Positions 44,565 to 55,688 are shown, counted from the stretch's first letter. The stretch is 64,000 nucleotides of DNA from Corythucha ciliata (GCA_038030265.1 CM075937.1:28066198-28130197), one strand, 5' to 3'. The notes: a model not told the origin generated them from the sequence alone. Numbers and translations are program-made.

Positions 44565-44813
44565 CATTTTTTCTCGAAACTCGAATCGTGTTGGGCTATG
44601 CCCTTCCATCGTCGTCCGGATAATATCAGTTTAATTAATTTACTAATTAAAATGCCGGCGACAGATTTATTCATTATATCAATCTAACAACATCTAGATA
44701 AGATTAAATTCGGCGTGGTTTACCGATCAGGAGAAGCGCCTAGAGTTTCGAGAAACAATGGACGTAGGTGGGGTTCGGCTTAGCTTATCCCTCGGAGTAC
44801 GACTCCCATAGGC

Positions 44814-44886
44814 GTCTCCGTGGCGCAAATGGCAGCGTGCTGGACTGGTAATCCAGAGGTTGCGGGTTCAAATCCCGCCGGAGAGC
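44814..44886 (+). tRNA. tRNA-Thr(GGT)-like, unit 5
   Basis: 322 bp downstream of unit 4. Gene unchanged; the leader has GGACGTAGG for GGACCTAGG. Its unit is truncated at 45000, where the satellite resumes. Confidence 0.72.
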
Positions 44887-45000
44887 CATTTTTTCTCGAA
44901 ACTCGAATCGTGTTGGGCTATGCCCTTCCATCGTCGTCCGGATAATATCAGTTTAATTAATTTACTAATTAAAATGCCGGCGACAGATTTATTCATTATA

Positions 45001-45260
45001 TTTTTCGAAAAATTAAAATGGGAATCAAAGGCTACTCCAACATGGAGTATTCGCACTGAATATGATGCATCTAGAATCAACTGGTGAATTGTAGTGATTT
45101 TTTGACCATTTCAACCCCTATTTCCCCCCTCCACCTCGACCGATTTGGCCCAAATGCAATACCGACCGGGTCTTATGACTTCTGATTTTTGTGCCAAAGC
45201 GCGTTCCGCTAAATTAATTTCTTCGAGAGTTATCGTGCTAACAAGAAAACGGCCATAAGC
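45001..45260. repeat. Single satellite monomer
   Basis: One diverged monomer of the 296-bp satellite. It ends GCTAACAAGAAAACGGCC, like the last monomer at 38911. It ends next to the terminal repeat of a transposon at 45262. Confidence 0.85.
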
Positions 45261-45261
45261 T

Positions 45262-45500
45262 TATATCGATGGCATCACATGATAAACTCGTATCTCAAAA
45301 AAATCAAATTTTACAGGAGGGACAGAAATGGTTTATTCCGTTGGAAGTTAAAACTTTTATAGCTTCAAATGACCATTTTTCTATTCCGAGGGCCAGTCGC
45401 ATGGGAAACCACTAAAAAAAGCAAATCAAGTCAACCACATTTATATCCTCCAGTTACGAGGTTATATTTTTTCGTAAAATGGTGAGATACGAGGTTATCT
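45262..45500. repeat. Left end and iterons of iteron family 1
   Basis: The terminal repeat 45262-45298 matches the complement of 12326-12362. Motifs related to GATACGAGGTTATCA follow at 45281 (inverted), about 45454 and 45486. The last sits in a short palindrome GGTGAGATA..TATCTCACC. Confidence 0.78.
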
Positions 45501-45731
45501 CACCATTTCAGTAAGGCGAACCAATTTTCATAAAATGAACTTAATTGGAGAATAATAAATTCAGCGCTGGTCCTTCCTGTTATTTCAATTAAATTTAAAG
45601 TGGATCCACAAGAAGAAGAATAATCGATCAAGTAGTCATTTTTTGAGTAGGTGTCAGAAAATGATATAATCACCAAGAACAAACCGTAACACAAGTCAAA
45701 GACAATTTTTATTTGTATATAAAATTGGGAG

Positions 45732-46913
45732 CTACAAAGCGCTTGGCAGGCAATCATAAAAGTTGTGAGCATCTTTCGGGATAACTTCCTTAAGCTCTTG
45801 AAGGTCTTTGAATTTTGATGCTTTAATTGGGACTCTCTGTGAGAAAAGAGGCGGCGGACATATTTCGTTGGTAATCGCGGAGATTCGTTGCGGCAACGGT
45901 GAATATTCCTGGTTAAAATCAGTCTTTACAAGAATACTCCCATCAGGGGTGTTCTGTATGCATTTTAGGTCCATTACAGTGGGATCCCCCTTTTTCGAAC
46001 CTGTTCGCAGGTTACGGACGAATTTCAGTTTTCTGAATTCCAAAAAAAAGGAGAAATCCAAGTCAATCACTTCGTAGGGTTTAGGGTTACATCTCGCCCT
46101 CCTTGCAGCAGAAATGTAGCCTGTGGGAAGGAACACATCGCGGTTCCTGAACTCTCGCTCGATCGTCGCGTGAACGGAATCTACTTCCATTTGCGTGTGT
46201 CCTTTTGTCAAATACTTCTGGATGATGCGAAAACCAGTTACTTTGCTGGCTAGGATCATTGCATTTGCCATTATAACATTGCGATTTTGGTATGTACAGC
46301 CGTCACTAAACACGATGACACAGTATTGACGTGCGATCTATCCATGTTTGTCGTAATGAATTTGAAGAGAATGCTGGCTAATTCGTCCCCCGTTACACCT
46401 CCTTGAGTTTCGTCCCAAAAGTAACAGTGAGTGCCTTTCGTTTTTACGTTGTAGATTGTGAAGTTATGATCCCTCAGTTTAGTTTTATAATACAAAGCCG
46501 ACGCATTTACTTTAGGGCACAATAGTACCGCTTGAAGGTCCATTGTCAACACCACGGTGTCCTCCCCCGACGAGTCTTTGTCAGCCTGCTTTTCTGATAG
46601 AGCCCTTTCTTTCTGTTCAATGTGTGCGTTGTAAATTGACTCGTCCACATTTTTTTTCTTTAAAACTGCAGCATAAGTCACACTGATCTTTCTTGGGTTG
46701 GAACAATGACAAATTCATGTCATCAAACACAAATTTGAAAAGTGTGAGTGACGCAGGATTTTGTGGCTTGGTTTGACTCACATATTCACGGTTGAGTTTT
46801 TCCTTACTTTGCCACAGGGGTTCTAGATATTTTTTGGAAGTACGTATCTTTCCTGCAGTAATGGGATTCCAGTTTTGGCAGGGCATTAAAGAAAGTAATG
46901 ACTAAGGGGCGGA
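45732..46913 (-). pseudogene. C-terminal half of transposase-like protein, iteron family 1
   Basis: Reading down the minus strand: SHYCRKDT, then KKDQCDLCCSFKEK, then DLQAVLLCPKV, YYKTKL, CYFWDE..GGVTGDE, then FSDGCTYQNRNVIMANA and GHTQMEVDSVHATIE. The frame ends at the stop at 45732. The order DLQ.., SDGC.QNRN.. and HTQMEVDSVH marks the conserved core of an uncharacterised arthropod family that I take to be transposases. Frameshifts near 46840, 46680 and 46300 break it. It supplies what the N-terminal half at 10598-11796 lacks, apart from a short linker. Confidence 0.65.
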
Positions 46914-47262
46914 TTTTCAGCCCCTAAAAAATGAGGTTTTAGGCGCATAAATATTCCTTGAAATAACTCAAAATATTCCGGTAAATATTCCTTTATTTTG
47001 CAAAAATAACATGTTTTTTGGCACTTATTAGCACATTATTATATTGGCATTGCCGAGCCTGTAAATACTTCAATTGCGTCTCAAGTAACTAGGTAGAACT
47101 CGAACTTATAAGTTTTTTCAAACTTGACTTAGTCATGACTATGAAATTGAAATTCAGTAACTGTATGAAATGTACAGAAACTATACAAAATGTGCAGGAA
47201 TAACTTTTGAAAAATCAGCACAGCACAAAAAGAATGGAAATGTCACAGAAAAAGAGAAAATG
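46914..47262. other. AT-rich spacer, no gene seen
   Basis: Includes a GGTTTTAGGCGCATAAATATTCC stretch; a related TTTTTAGGCGCA lies at 47733. These may bound a separate element that carries the hAT fragment below. Confidence 0.4.
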
Positions 47263-47532
47263 TCACTGTGAACCTGGAGTAGCGTAGAAGTAGTTGGACA
47301 CTAAGATCTTTTCCAGGTTGTCGACGGTAAAGCTTCGGCGATTATCAGCCAGTGGAGCTTTAAATTTTGAGAAGAACCTCTCAACGTCCGTGGACACCAA
47401 AGGGCAGAATTTCATTGAAGCAACTTCTGCAGGGGTCAGAGGATCTGTGTCTCCAATCCCTCCTTCCAGGACAGATTTCACGGCCTTAATCTTTTCCAAT
47501 CCCGAATTATTCCGTAAAACAAAATTTAGCAC
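47263..47532 (-). pseudogene. hAT-related dimerisation domain fragment
   Basis: The frame reads DPLTPAEVASMKFCPLVSTDVERFFSKFKAPLADNRRSF and on to NLEKILVSNYFYAT, resembling the hAT C-terminal dimerisation region (DVER.FS plus LEK). It is a different family from 42734-43081. Nothing upstream encodes the catalytic core. It may be the end of an intron-split gene or a remnant; without transcripts I cannot tell. Confidence 0.6.
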
Positions 47533-48431
47533 GCGTGTATCGATATTTAAGCGTAGGTATCGATGGTTTTAGGAACTTTTTTAATCAATCAACCTTACCT
47601 ACTTTTTTCTCTAATAAAATCGCTTTTTTTTAAACAAATTTTTGAAAAGCGCAGAATTTTGCTTCTAATTGTGAAAATAGGCCATTTTAGGCCATTATTA
47701 AGATAATATTCCCTAACCTTAATAATATACATTTTTTAGGCGCAAAAAGTGTGCGCCAACCGAATCGATACGCTCTGAAACGTATAAATCCCTTTGGACC
47801 TTTTGTAATGGGATATCCAAGGGCGTGGCTGGCGCCGCGGTTTGGGGTTTGCGTTCCGGTGGTGGCGGCTGGATCCGCTCTGAACCATAACCATAAAAAC
47901 TCCTAAATAACAGTCAAGAACAGGATTGAGAAGAGGGCGGGGATATTTTAAGAGAACACGTTTATACTATAGTTTTATGAACAACAATATTGAAAACCAG
48001 AAATGTGTATCAATAACGGCTGATTATAATCTTTAACGCCCCACCAAAACTCGGTGGTGAGGGTATCGTGACTCACGGGTGCGCGCGTGCATGCGCGAGT
48101 GTAAATCGTTCATTTATCTTGTGGATCGCATCGCTGAGAGACACGACTTCGTCAGACAGAGGAAGTATTTGGTCGCAAATCTTCACTGTAAAGAAAAAGG
48201 CGCAAGGTGAGCTATCATCAACACAAAATACTCGCTGTACACCAAAATTTACGATTACCCTGAATTGTGGTTCTGCAGCCTTTCTTTTATACGCCGCGCC
48301 AAGCCGAGAAGGAAGTTGTCCTGCTTTTCCTCAACGGACCCGTTGGGCTTCGTCCGAAGGTCTCTCTGTGTGCGTCCCATCTTTAAAGCCAGCCACAGGT
48401 ACTCTTTGTGGTGTAGGATAGGCGAGTGTGG
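47533..48431. other. Unassigned sequence
   Basis: Mixed AT-rich and moderately GC-rich DNA. A 117-codon frame at 48068-48421 has no motif that I recognise, and I do not call it. No repeats shared with other parts of the window were noticed. Confidence 0.4.
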
Positions 48432-49503
48432 CAATAAGCGAGCCTCTCATAACCTCATAGCGTGAAGCGAGTTCAAGCGCGATAGCATTAAACCCGTATG
48501 TCACGTACACGCGGATTAGAACCGTGAAAAGCCTTCGCGTAAAAAACTTTAAATAAACCCTCCGTCAAGTAGTATAACCGATAAAGCCATCGTCGTTTTA
48601 ATTTATCTAAACTTTAGTCTCGTGATATTGGTAAATTAATAGACAATAGTAGAAGGAAGCTTCCACCCGGTCAGGCGCCTGCGTGCGCTTCTAACATTAT
48701 TATAATAATACCGTTAATAATATACATTGTGTTCACGTTTTCAGTGACTTAATATTTGTTTAAGGCCCGTTCACAAGCTCTATGTTAACGTTCTGTGGAG
48801 TCTATGCAACCAAACAAATTTATTCCCTCGAAAAATGAAGCATTTTTATTGGTTATATAGACACCACACAACACAAACATAGGGCTTGTGAACGGGTCTT
48901 TAAGGCCCGTTCACAAGCTCTATGTTTACGTTGTGTGGAGTCTATGCAACCAAACAAATTTATTCCCTCGAAAAATGAAGCATTTTTATAGGTTTCATAG
49001 ACACCACACAACACAAACATGGAGCTTGTGAACAGGCCTTTACCCTTCCTAAAATCCAGATAAGGGGGGAAAACATTAACAAATGGTTTTTTTTTTTTTT
49101 TTTTAATTTTTTAAACGTGATGTAAAATAGAAAATTTAAAGATAAAATAATTTTTTGTTGAATTAATTGTGATAAGGAAATTTAATATTTGATAGTCGGG
49201 TCTGGGGAATGAGGTGAAACAATGGTTTCAACAATAGAGATTTTGTAAATGAGTGCCTGCAAACCGGGTGGAAGCTTCCTTCTACTATTGTCTATTAATT
49301 TACCAATATAACGAGACTAAAGTTTAGATAAATTAAAACGACGATGGCTTTATCGGTTATATACTTGACGGAGGGTTTATTTAAAGTTTTTTACGCGAAG
49401 GCTTTTCACGGTTCTAATCCGCGTGTACGTGACATGCGGGTTTAATGTTATCGCGCTTGAACTCGCTTCGCGCTATGAGGTTATGAGAGGCTCGCTTTTA
49501 TTG
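48432..49503. mobile_element. Foldback element with 240-bp arms, abutting duplication D
   Basis: 48432-48674 is inverted at 49262-49503 (ends CAATAAGCGAGCCTCTC and complement, with a 2-base indel). The spacer holds a tandem MITE pair, a T run and unassigned DNA. The right arm ends exactly where duplication D begins. Confidence 0.8.
48760..49042. mobile_element. Two tandem 140-bp MITEs with TTAA junction
   Basis: Each unit runs TTAAGGCCCGTTCACAAGC to its inverse. The units share the TTAA at 48899-48902. Diverged relatives without the right arm lie at 10109-10230 and 42028-42147. Confidence 0.85.
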
Positions 49504-50044
49504 TTTTATGTTGGTTTTATGCTTCCTATATTCACATATTAATTGCAATTTATTGATCGGTGATGTCGCTGAGCTTCTTTTTACGTTGCGTAATCGTTTT
49601 TTCCAGTCACAATTTGTGTTTGACTATGAAAAAGCTTCTTGCATCAACCATCTGAATTTGATTCCTCAAATACTTCTAAGGCGAAAATTAACGTAAGTTA
49701 CTACGCCCTGTGAATGTTACCCACGATAACGATTTTATTGGCGTCTTATAGCCTGGGAACGAACAGCGTATAGTGTCGCTTCAGCGTAAATTGCGAGAGA
49801 TCAATCGCCTACTAGGAGAGCTCGAAGAAATGGTGGTTTTAAAACTCTTGGGCATCTTCCTCTTAGGGGATTATTTAGTTTAATCGACATCTTATATACT
49901 TACTAAAGCGTGATTTCCCCTTGTATTAAGTATTAAAGAGTGACCAGGCAGACCCTTTTTCGACCACCTAGCCCAGACTAAAGGCCCTTTTCCTTGTTCA
50001 AGATTTCGTTCATGAGCCATTGCTCTCGCAAATTGAAAATTGTA

Positions 50045-50229
50045 AGACCATAAACTTTTTTTTTTTTGAACCATACAGCCATGGTGTTTTTTAAAGAATG
50101 CATTTCGGGCCCATTCCCGGTGCCCCTCATCAGCATTACCGCTTCACCTCTAAGGCCAAACAAAGGTGTTTGGCATTCTTTAAAAAACACCATGGCTGTA
50201 TGGTTCAAAAAAAAAAAAGTTTATGGTCT
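50045..50229. mobile_element. Hairpin MITE (D)
   Basis: Duplicate of 22051-22238 with a shorter T run. Confidence 0.85.
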
Positions 50230-51156
50230 ACAAGTCGAAGCAACAGCCAAGAAAAGGATTTTGAACAAATTCCGAAAATTGTAAGATTTCAGTGTTCCCA
50301 GTGATATGGTTTTCCACTCGTTCATTCTAAATTAAAATGGTATGTTGATGGTAAAGACTGGTGGAAAATTGTAGTGATAGGTTTTTATTTTTTTGGTGGG
50401 GTGGGCATTGTGGAGAGCTCGTCGTTTCTGGAAATTATTCTCGTGTGAAGACAAACACAGAGAACGATTTCCCGATAGAAACATTTTGTTTTCAGTACAC
50501 TAGAACACTAGAAGTTATATTTACCTCACAAAGAACAAAGAATAGTTGGGACTGGGACCCATTTATCCTGCCTGCAATTTTGAAGCCAGCGCTGTCTTCT
50601 TTCATTCTCTAGGGGAAATCCCCTTTTTACGCTATTTGAACAATTAACGGGGCAGCAGCCATCCATTATCTAAAAAAAAAGCAGGCATCCAAGTTACGTG
50701 GTCGAATACGTTCATTAAAAGAACTGCAATTCCAAAGTGTGGAAACTTTAAATGACAAACTGGCGGATTGTTAGAAATAAATCGAGGACGTTAATTTTAA
50801 ACCCGCCAAGAACGTTCAATGGTTCTTCAAGTTATAAGCGTTTTTAGGAATTTTAAAATGATGAAAAGGCCTCTGGGAGCACTCAGGAACACCGAACACG
50901 AACACTGGTCTTAAACGAGATAGACGAAAAATCACTTTACACGCGCTTATTCTTTACCTAAATTAATATCATTTGGTGAAATAATGCCTAAATGTGGCCT
51001 CTCAGACGATCAGAAGAACTAATTCCAAATTAATATACAATAAAGTGCTAGTTTACTAGCTAAACAATACCATTAAACGTGAACAGTACACACTATCTTT
51101 TCTTGACAGAAGAGCACAATATGGCGGCCAAGCATACCTGGTTTAAAGGTTCTCTA

Positions 51157-51450
51157 GTCCAGGAGGGCCCAAAAAACGCACATTTCGTGTCGTGGAGAAA
51201 AATGCTAAGGGGGGCTGGGGGAATGAGGTTGACCCAAGGGTACAGGACACATGTGGGAAGATTTAGAGCAAAAGAACTTTGTGCGCACTTCAAGAGGGTG
51301 TCCGTCAAAAATCGACAAGTGTCCAGGAGGGCCCAATAAACGCACATTTCGTGTCGTGGAGAAAAGTGCTAAGGGGGGCTGGGGTATTGGGATGGAATGG
51401 ACCGAAGTGTCCAGGACACATGTGGGTAGAATCTGGGTGGAGAAGTGTTT
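51157..51450. repeat. Tandem repeat, 164-bp unit, two copies
   Basis: Units at 51157 and 51321 (the second partial); block C has three. Confidence 0.88.
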
Positions 51451-51460
51451 TGTTCTTTTG

Positions 51461-52030
51461 AAATCGTCAATGAGATCTTTCAAAATTATGATTTACATAT
51501 TTCTACAAATATATTCAAGTGATTATATAATTATATTCATTTTGGAATCTTCATCGGCGAGCTGCAATAATAAATAATACTGTTGAATTATTGTGGTACA
51601 GCAGTACACAATTAACAGGGAGGTTTGATGACAGCATTACCATTTGAATTGTGGAAGACCGCGGTCGTAAGTCTGCGGTCCGCACCCCCGACGTCACCCT
51701 GTTGTTGTCCGTCTTCGTTGTCACTGATACCCTGCCCCCCCCACCCCCTGACACCCTGCGATATTCCATTAAATACAACATTATTATTGCCAACCTTTGT
51801 TTTAAATAGGTAATAACATTGTCTTACCATCTGGTGCCCCAACGAATTCGTCGACGACGAAGACGGCGTTGGTGATGCGGGTGGTACTGGTACGTACCGC
51901 TCTAGGGGTGGAGGCGGTCTTCTGTTCTGTGGGTAAGGTGGCGGGGGGGGGCCTTTCAGCCGGAACGCTCCTGTGGCTCCCCCCACCGCTACTTGAGAAA
52001 TAATTATCGAGAATCTTCGAGATTAAGAAT
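51461..52030 (-). repeat. Exon-carrying dispersed repeat, copy 2
   Basis: Second of three copies. Joined at 52030 to copia RT, with about 17 bases fewer at the junction than copy 1. Confidence 0.8.
51523..51988 (-). pseudogene. Two terminal exons of an unknown gene inside the repeat
   Basis: On the minus strand, TTCTCAAGTAG precedes an open exon (51988-51828) encoding a proline-rich stretch with PPPPPYPQNRRPPPP and PPASPTPSSSSTNSLG. It ends CAGATG, followed by the donor GTAAGA. An intron with an ATT-rich 3' end and TTGCAG leads to a last exon (51561-51523) of 12 codons ending in TAA. The frame is continuous across the join. This looks like the tail of a host gene, with its intron, carried as genomic DNA in a repeat. 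I do not recognise the protein; a cytoplasmic tail or scaffold region is possible. Copies 1 and 3 have shifted poly-C runs. Confidence 0.5.
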
Positions 52031-53211
52031 CGTGATTGCGACTGCCGATAGAGCTCTGAGGGAATCGTATCTTACAACAGGGGAAAAAGTCTCAAAATAG
52101 TCCACTCCGGCTAACTGAGTGAATCCCCGCGCGCACAGACGGGCCTTGTAGCGACTAATTGATCCGTCGGAATTTAATTTGATTGTATAAACCCATTTAC
52201 AATCGATTACCTTTCTGTCATTTGGTCTGGGAACAAGGTCCCATACTTTGTTGTCCTCGAGTGAAGTCATTTCCTCGATCATCGCATCGTTCCATTCGTT
52301 AGCTTGACCGCTTGTGATGGCAGCTTCGAAATCTTGTGGCTCGTCATTTATTATCGCCGCACATGCAACAAATTCATGGGAAAAATAACGCGCAGGCGGT
52401 ATTATATTATACCTGTTCCGTAGCACACGGTGTGAACCATCCGATCCTCCCGTTTCTCTCTGACCAACGGGGGTGGATTTCTCCTGCTGATCTTCCTCAT
52501 GTGGCGGACTGTACGGCCTGGGTTGAAGGGAGTAATTCATAAAACTCTCTGAAACTGGCTCACATACTTTTTCATTAAAGGATACATGGCGATGAACCGA
52601 TACATTCCTGGTAGATGGGTAGAATATCCTGTAGTTACCACAATCATCATATCCTACCAGGTATCCCTTTTGTATTTTGCTGTCAAACTTTTTCCGACTG
52701 TGCTCAGGAAGATGAGCATAGGCGGCAGCTCCAAAACGCTTTAAGTGCGTAATTTTTGGCGTTTTTCCTGACCAACCCTCAAAAGGAGACTTCTCGACCT
52801 TTACCTGTGACTGGTCCGTCACCTCGCTGTCCGGCTGAGACCTCTCGAAGCCTGGAGGCGGTGAGGGTTGAGTCCTCTCGAAACCCTTAACCAACCTGTT
52901 CAATAAATACACGGCAGTATTAACAGCTTCTGCCCATAAATATTCAGGCAGTTCAGCATCGTGCAGCATAGCACGTGCTTTTTCAACCACGGAGCGGTTT
53001 TCCCTCTCGACACGACCGTTCTGTTGAGGAACATAATATGGGGCGCTGGTTTGGTGTAGTATTCCTTGCCTTCTGAAATGTTCTTTAAACTGACGATTAA
53101 CGTACTCGGTGCCATTGTCACTCCTGAAAATTTTTATTTTATTTCCTGTCTGTCTTTCAGTAAGGGCTTCAAATTCTTTGAACTTTGCAAAAACATCAGA
53201 TTTGTTTTTAA
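52031..53211 (-). pseudogene. Ty1/copia pol: integrase end to RT start
   Basis: Minus-strand motifs in order: FRSDNGTEYVN (integrase catalytic Asp, about 53125), then the QQNGRVERENRSVVEKARAM region, then GFERTQ repeats, KFDSKIQKGYLVGYDD, then CKWVYTIKLN and YKARLCARGFTQ of reverse transcriptase (to about 52050). The RT is cut off at 52031 by the exon-carrying repeat. The upstream half of pol continues at 55905, interrupted by a piggyBac insertion at a TTAA. The frame in this part is intact, so the element was young when it was hit. Confidence 0.92.
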
Positions 53212-53327
53212 CCCATTAACGCCGAAAATTACAAAACGTTTTTTTTATTATTATTTTGAAATGACAAGGTGTTTGTAAAACCCCAATAGGCTACAAAAAA
53301 ATATTTTTAAAAATAATTAATCACTAA

Positions 53328-53489
53328 AGCTTGGGTTTCCTAGGAAAGCGGTGCCGTAATATTACGTTAGAAAACATCCCATTTTAAATCACGCCAGTAG
53401 TTGCCTGGGGAACGGTCAACTGGCATGATTTAAAAGGAGATGTTTTCTAACGTAATATTACGGCACCGCTTCCCTAGGAAACCCAAGCT
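53328..53489. mobile_element. Harbinger-type MITE, 162 bp, TAA duplication
   Basis: Ends AGCTTGGGTTTCCTAGG and its inverse; TAA on both sides (53325-53327 and 53490-53492), the typical PIF/Harbinger TWA target. Arms are about 70 bp with few mismatches. It sits within the piggyBac 3' non-coding part and is therefore the youngest of three nested insertions. Confidence 0.88.
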
Positions 53490-53693
53490 TAAGAGTGGGA
53501 ACAGAGCCCGTGACATATATGTCACGCCAGGCGGATATGCTGTCAAAATTTAACTGTGGAGATCATTAAGAAGAATAGGTAAGCGTCTTTTTCATTTCAA
53601 TTTATTGGTTAAAAATTAAAATGGTATGATTATAATTCAGTAAAAAAATGAAATAAGGAGAAAATGAGGGCAAATAAGGATGAAACAATGTAT

Positions 53694-53880
53694 CTAATTT
53701 GTGTGATATGGTTGGAAACATTTAACACAAAGTCCAACATTACACTTGGTGCAAACCGTTTTTACAGTTGACGAGCAATTCTCTTGGTTGCACCTCCTTC
53801 TTTTCTCGATAGGCGCTACGAAATTGCCAACATTATCATAGCGAAGGGATGCAATCACTTTACTGGCTCTTGATTGGGGG
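53694..53880 (-). pseudogene. Out-of-frame Cys-rich domain of the piggyBac transposase
   Basis: Beyond the stop of the main frame, the next frame encodes RYDNVGNF, then CNQENC, CTKC, CVKC and FQPYH, ending TAG at 53694. This is the C-terminal zinc-binding domain that helps piggyBac transposases bind their ends. It is separated from the catalytic part only by a one-base shift in the C5 run at about 53877-53881. This could be a true mutation or a homopolymer error in the assembly. Confidence 0.75.
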
Positions 53881-55688
53881 ATTGGACCTCTGATTTTTTG
53901 GGCAACTTGAAATCTAGACGTGTAGGTTTGGGCGATTTCTCTGACGAATTCCAGTTTTGAAATTTTTTTTCAGGGTTCGCAGTCCGGTAAAGACACCAAG
54001 CATTGTTCAAGGCGACGTCAACCATCCACGTGAAAAGGACCCACCACCACTTTTTCCCTCGAATCGATATTCTATACCGAGCAATGTCTTGGTCCATTCG
54101 GTCCGTTCCACCCATGAACTTATTACACATTTTTATCAGGTGCGGTTGAGGAACCTGAATTTGTTCGTGTGCCGCACGAGAGTACCGTTTGACGGGCTTC
54201 ATTGGTTCGCAGCCGTATGACGTTGACGCAACAGCGACGCTTTTGTTGTCAACCCATTTGCATATAAAGATTCCATCAGTCCGATCGATAGCAGACTTAC
54301 ATGTGCCCCGAGGAAAATTCGTCATAATCTTTTTGGAAGGAAGAGGGCAACTTTTGGGTATCCTCGACTCCCTCATGGTCCCTGTGGCGCTGTACCCATT
54401 GTCCCTAAGGTGCTTCAACAAATCGAAACTGGTGAATAAATTATCCAGATAGAAGTGGAACGGCAAGCGCTGAAATTCAGTTGGCATCTCATTGAGCAGC
54501 TTTATGAGAGGGTACGTGGATTTACCAAAGGCTTTTTCCACCTGGGTTGGTGCGTCAGAAGTCTTGCCGGTGTATACATCAAAATTGACGAGGTAGCCAG
54601 ACGAGTTGTTCAAGCTCCATACTTTGTATCCAAATCTAATTGGTTTTCCCCTGATGAACTGTTTGCTGCTGTGCCGACCAAAGTATTTCACCATGCTCTC
54701 GTCGAAATTTAAATTTTCTGTGGGTACGAAGTACCCCATAAATTTTTTTTTCAAATGTTCAAAAAGGGGCCTTACTTTGAACGACTTGTCCGTTTTTTCC
54801 AGTTTTGAGTTGTCATTCAGGTGGATAAACCTTTTGATTTGCAGGAAGCGATCACTCCTCATTGCATCACTCACCATCCGGTTGATCATGTCTGGTTTTA
54901 CATCCCAGTAGTGTCTTGCCCCGGGAAGGACGTTGTACCCAGACATTACCAAAATGCCTAGAAACGCGTACAGTTCATCTTTTTTGATAGCACGGTACCC
55001 GAAATTGTTTTGTGCCAAATAATTGTTCGGTTCACGCACGATATTTTCAATTATATCCTTATCGAAAAATAGTTCAAATACTTCCACTGGACACATTTTT
55101 TTGTATTCAGCTGGCGAAAACTGATGAAAAGCAGAATCATTTCTCCTTGGCTCGAGGTCGCCTTCGATCCACTTCCTTTTCTTAGGGTTGACAAAATATT
55201 TCTGGAGCTCATCTATTCGGAATTTGCGAGACTTGAGCTCCGCGTTCGCCAATAATTGATTCCGCGATAAATTGCCAGCGTATCCACCATCATCACCCGA
55301 ATCCTCATCCGTTAGAACCTCGGGGGCGGGTGGAGCTATGTATATGTCGGGAGCCCCATCGTCCTCTTCCCATTCTCCTATTTCGGAATCGTAGGCGCCT
55401 TCAATTATGTCGAGAGCCTCAGTGACCGTAAGATCCCCGGCGAAACGAATATCACCACTGAAATACAATTAGTAAAAAAAACTCAGATTTTGACAACATA
55501 TACGCCTGGCGTGACATATTTGTCACACGTAAATTCAGGACGTGTCAGCAAAAAATGCATTCACTTTTTTTTTTAACCGAAGCTCATCAATCCATGCTCA
55601 TATTAGTTATGAAGAAATTTTGACTTTATCTGAACCAAAATAAATTGATTCCATAACACAATTATACTTACAATGGTGCCGAATCCAT
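53855..55688 (-). CDS. piggyBac transposase, two exons, catalytic core intact
   Basis: Exon 1 is 17 nt (55688-55672, starting ATG) and ends at the donor GTAAGT. A 214-bp intron ends TTTCAG, and exon 2 (55457-53855) continues in frame for a total of 539 residues. The only ATG-less alternative would start inside exon 2. After an acidic N-terminus come the DDE_Tnp_1_7 motifs: NFDESMVKYFGRH (first Asp, about 54700), FHFYLDNLFTSF (second, about 54455) and GGTDRMDQDIARY (third, about 54100). No internal stop occurs. The protein would excise and insert its element at TTAA. The Cys-rich tail is out of frame (previous entry), which may cripple it. Confidence 0.9.

Larger units (their letters stand above)
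43400..45000. mobile_element. tRNA cluster: five 322-bp units, head to head, in satellite
   Basis: Two units on the minus strand (43400-44045) face three on the plus strand (44070-45000). Each unit is about 322 bp with one tRNA gene, and the copies differ by only a few bases. The cluster interrupts a satellite monomer: TTTTTCGAAAA lies at 43389-43399 and again at 45001-45011, as an 11-bp target duplication would. I know of no transposon class with this content. Confidence 0.75.
49503..52269. repeat. Segmental duplication copy D (pairs with 21543-24433)
   Basis: See copy C. Here the matched segment continues into a fuller copia element, which suggests that C's missing neighbour under the N gap is copia too. 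Confidence 0.93.

Noticed and set aside
48068..48421. 117-codon frame
   Set aside because: No recognisable domain and no splice or conservation evidence; length is compatible with chance in a less AT-rich patch.
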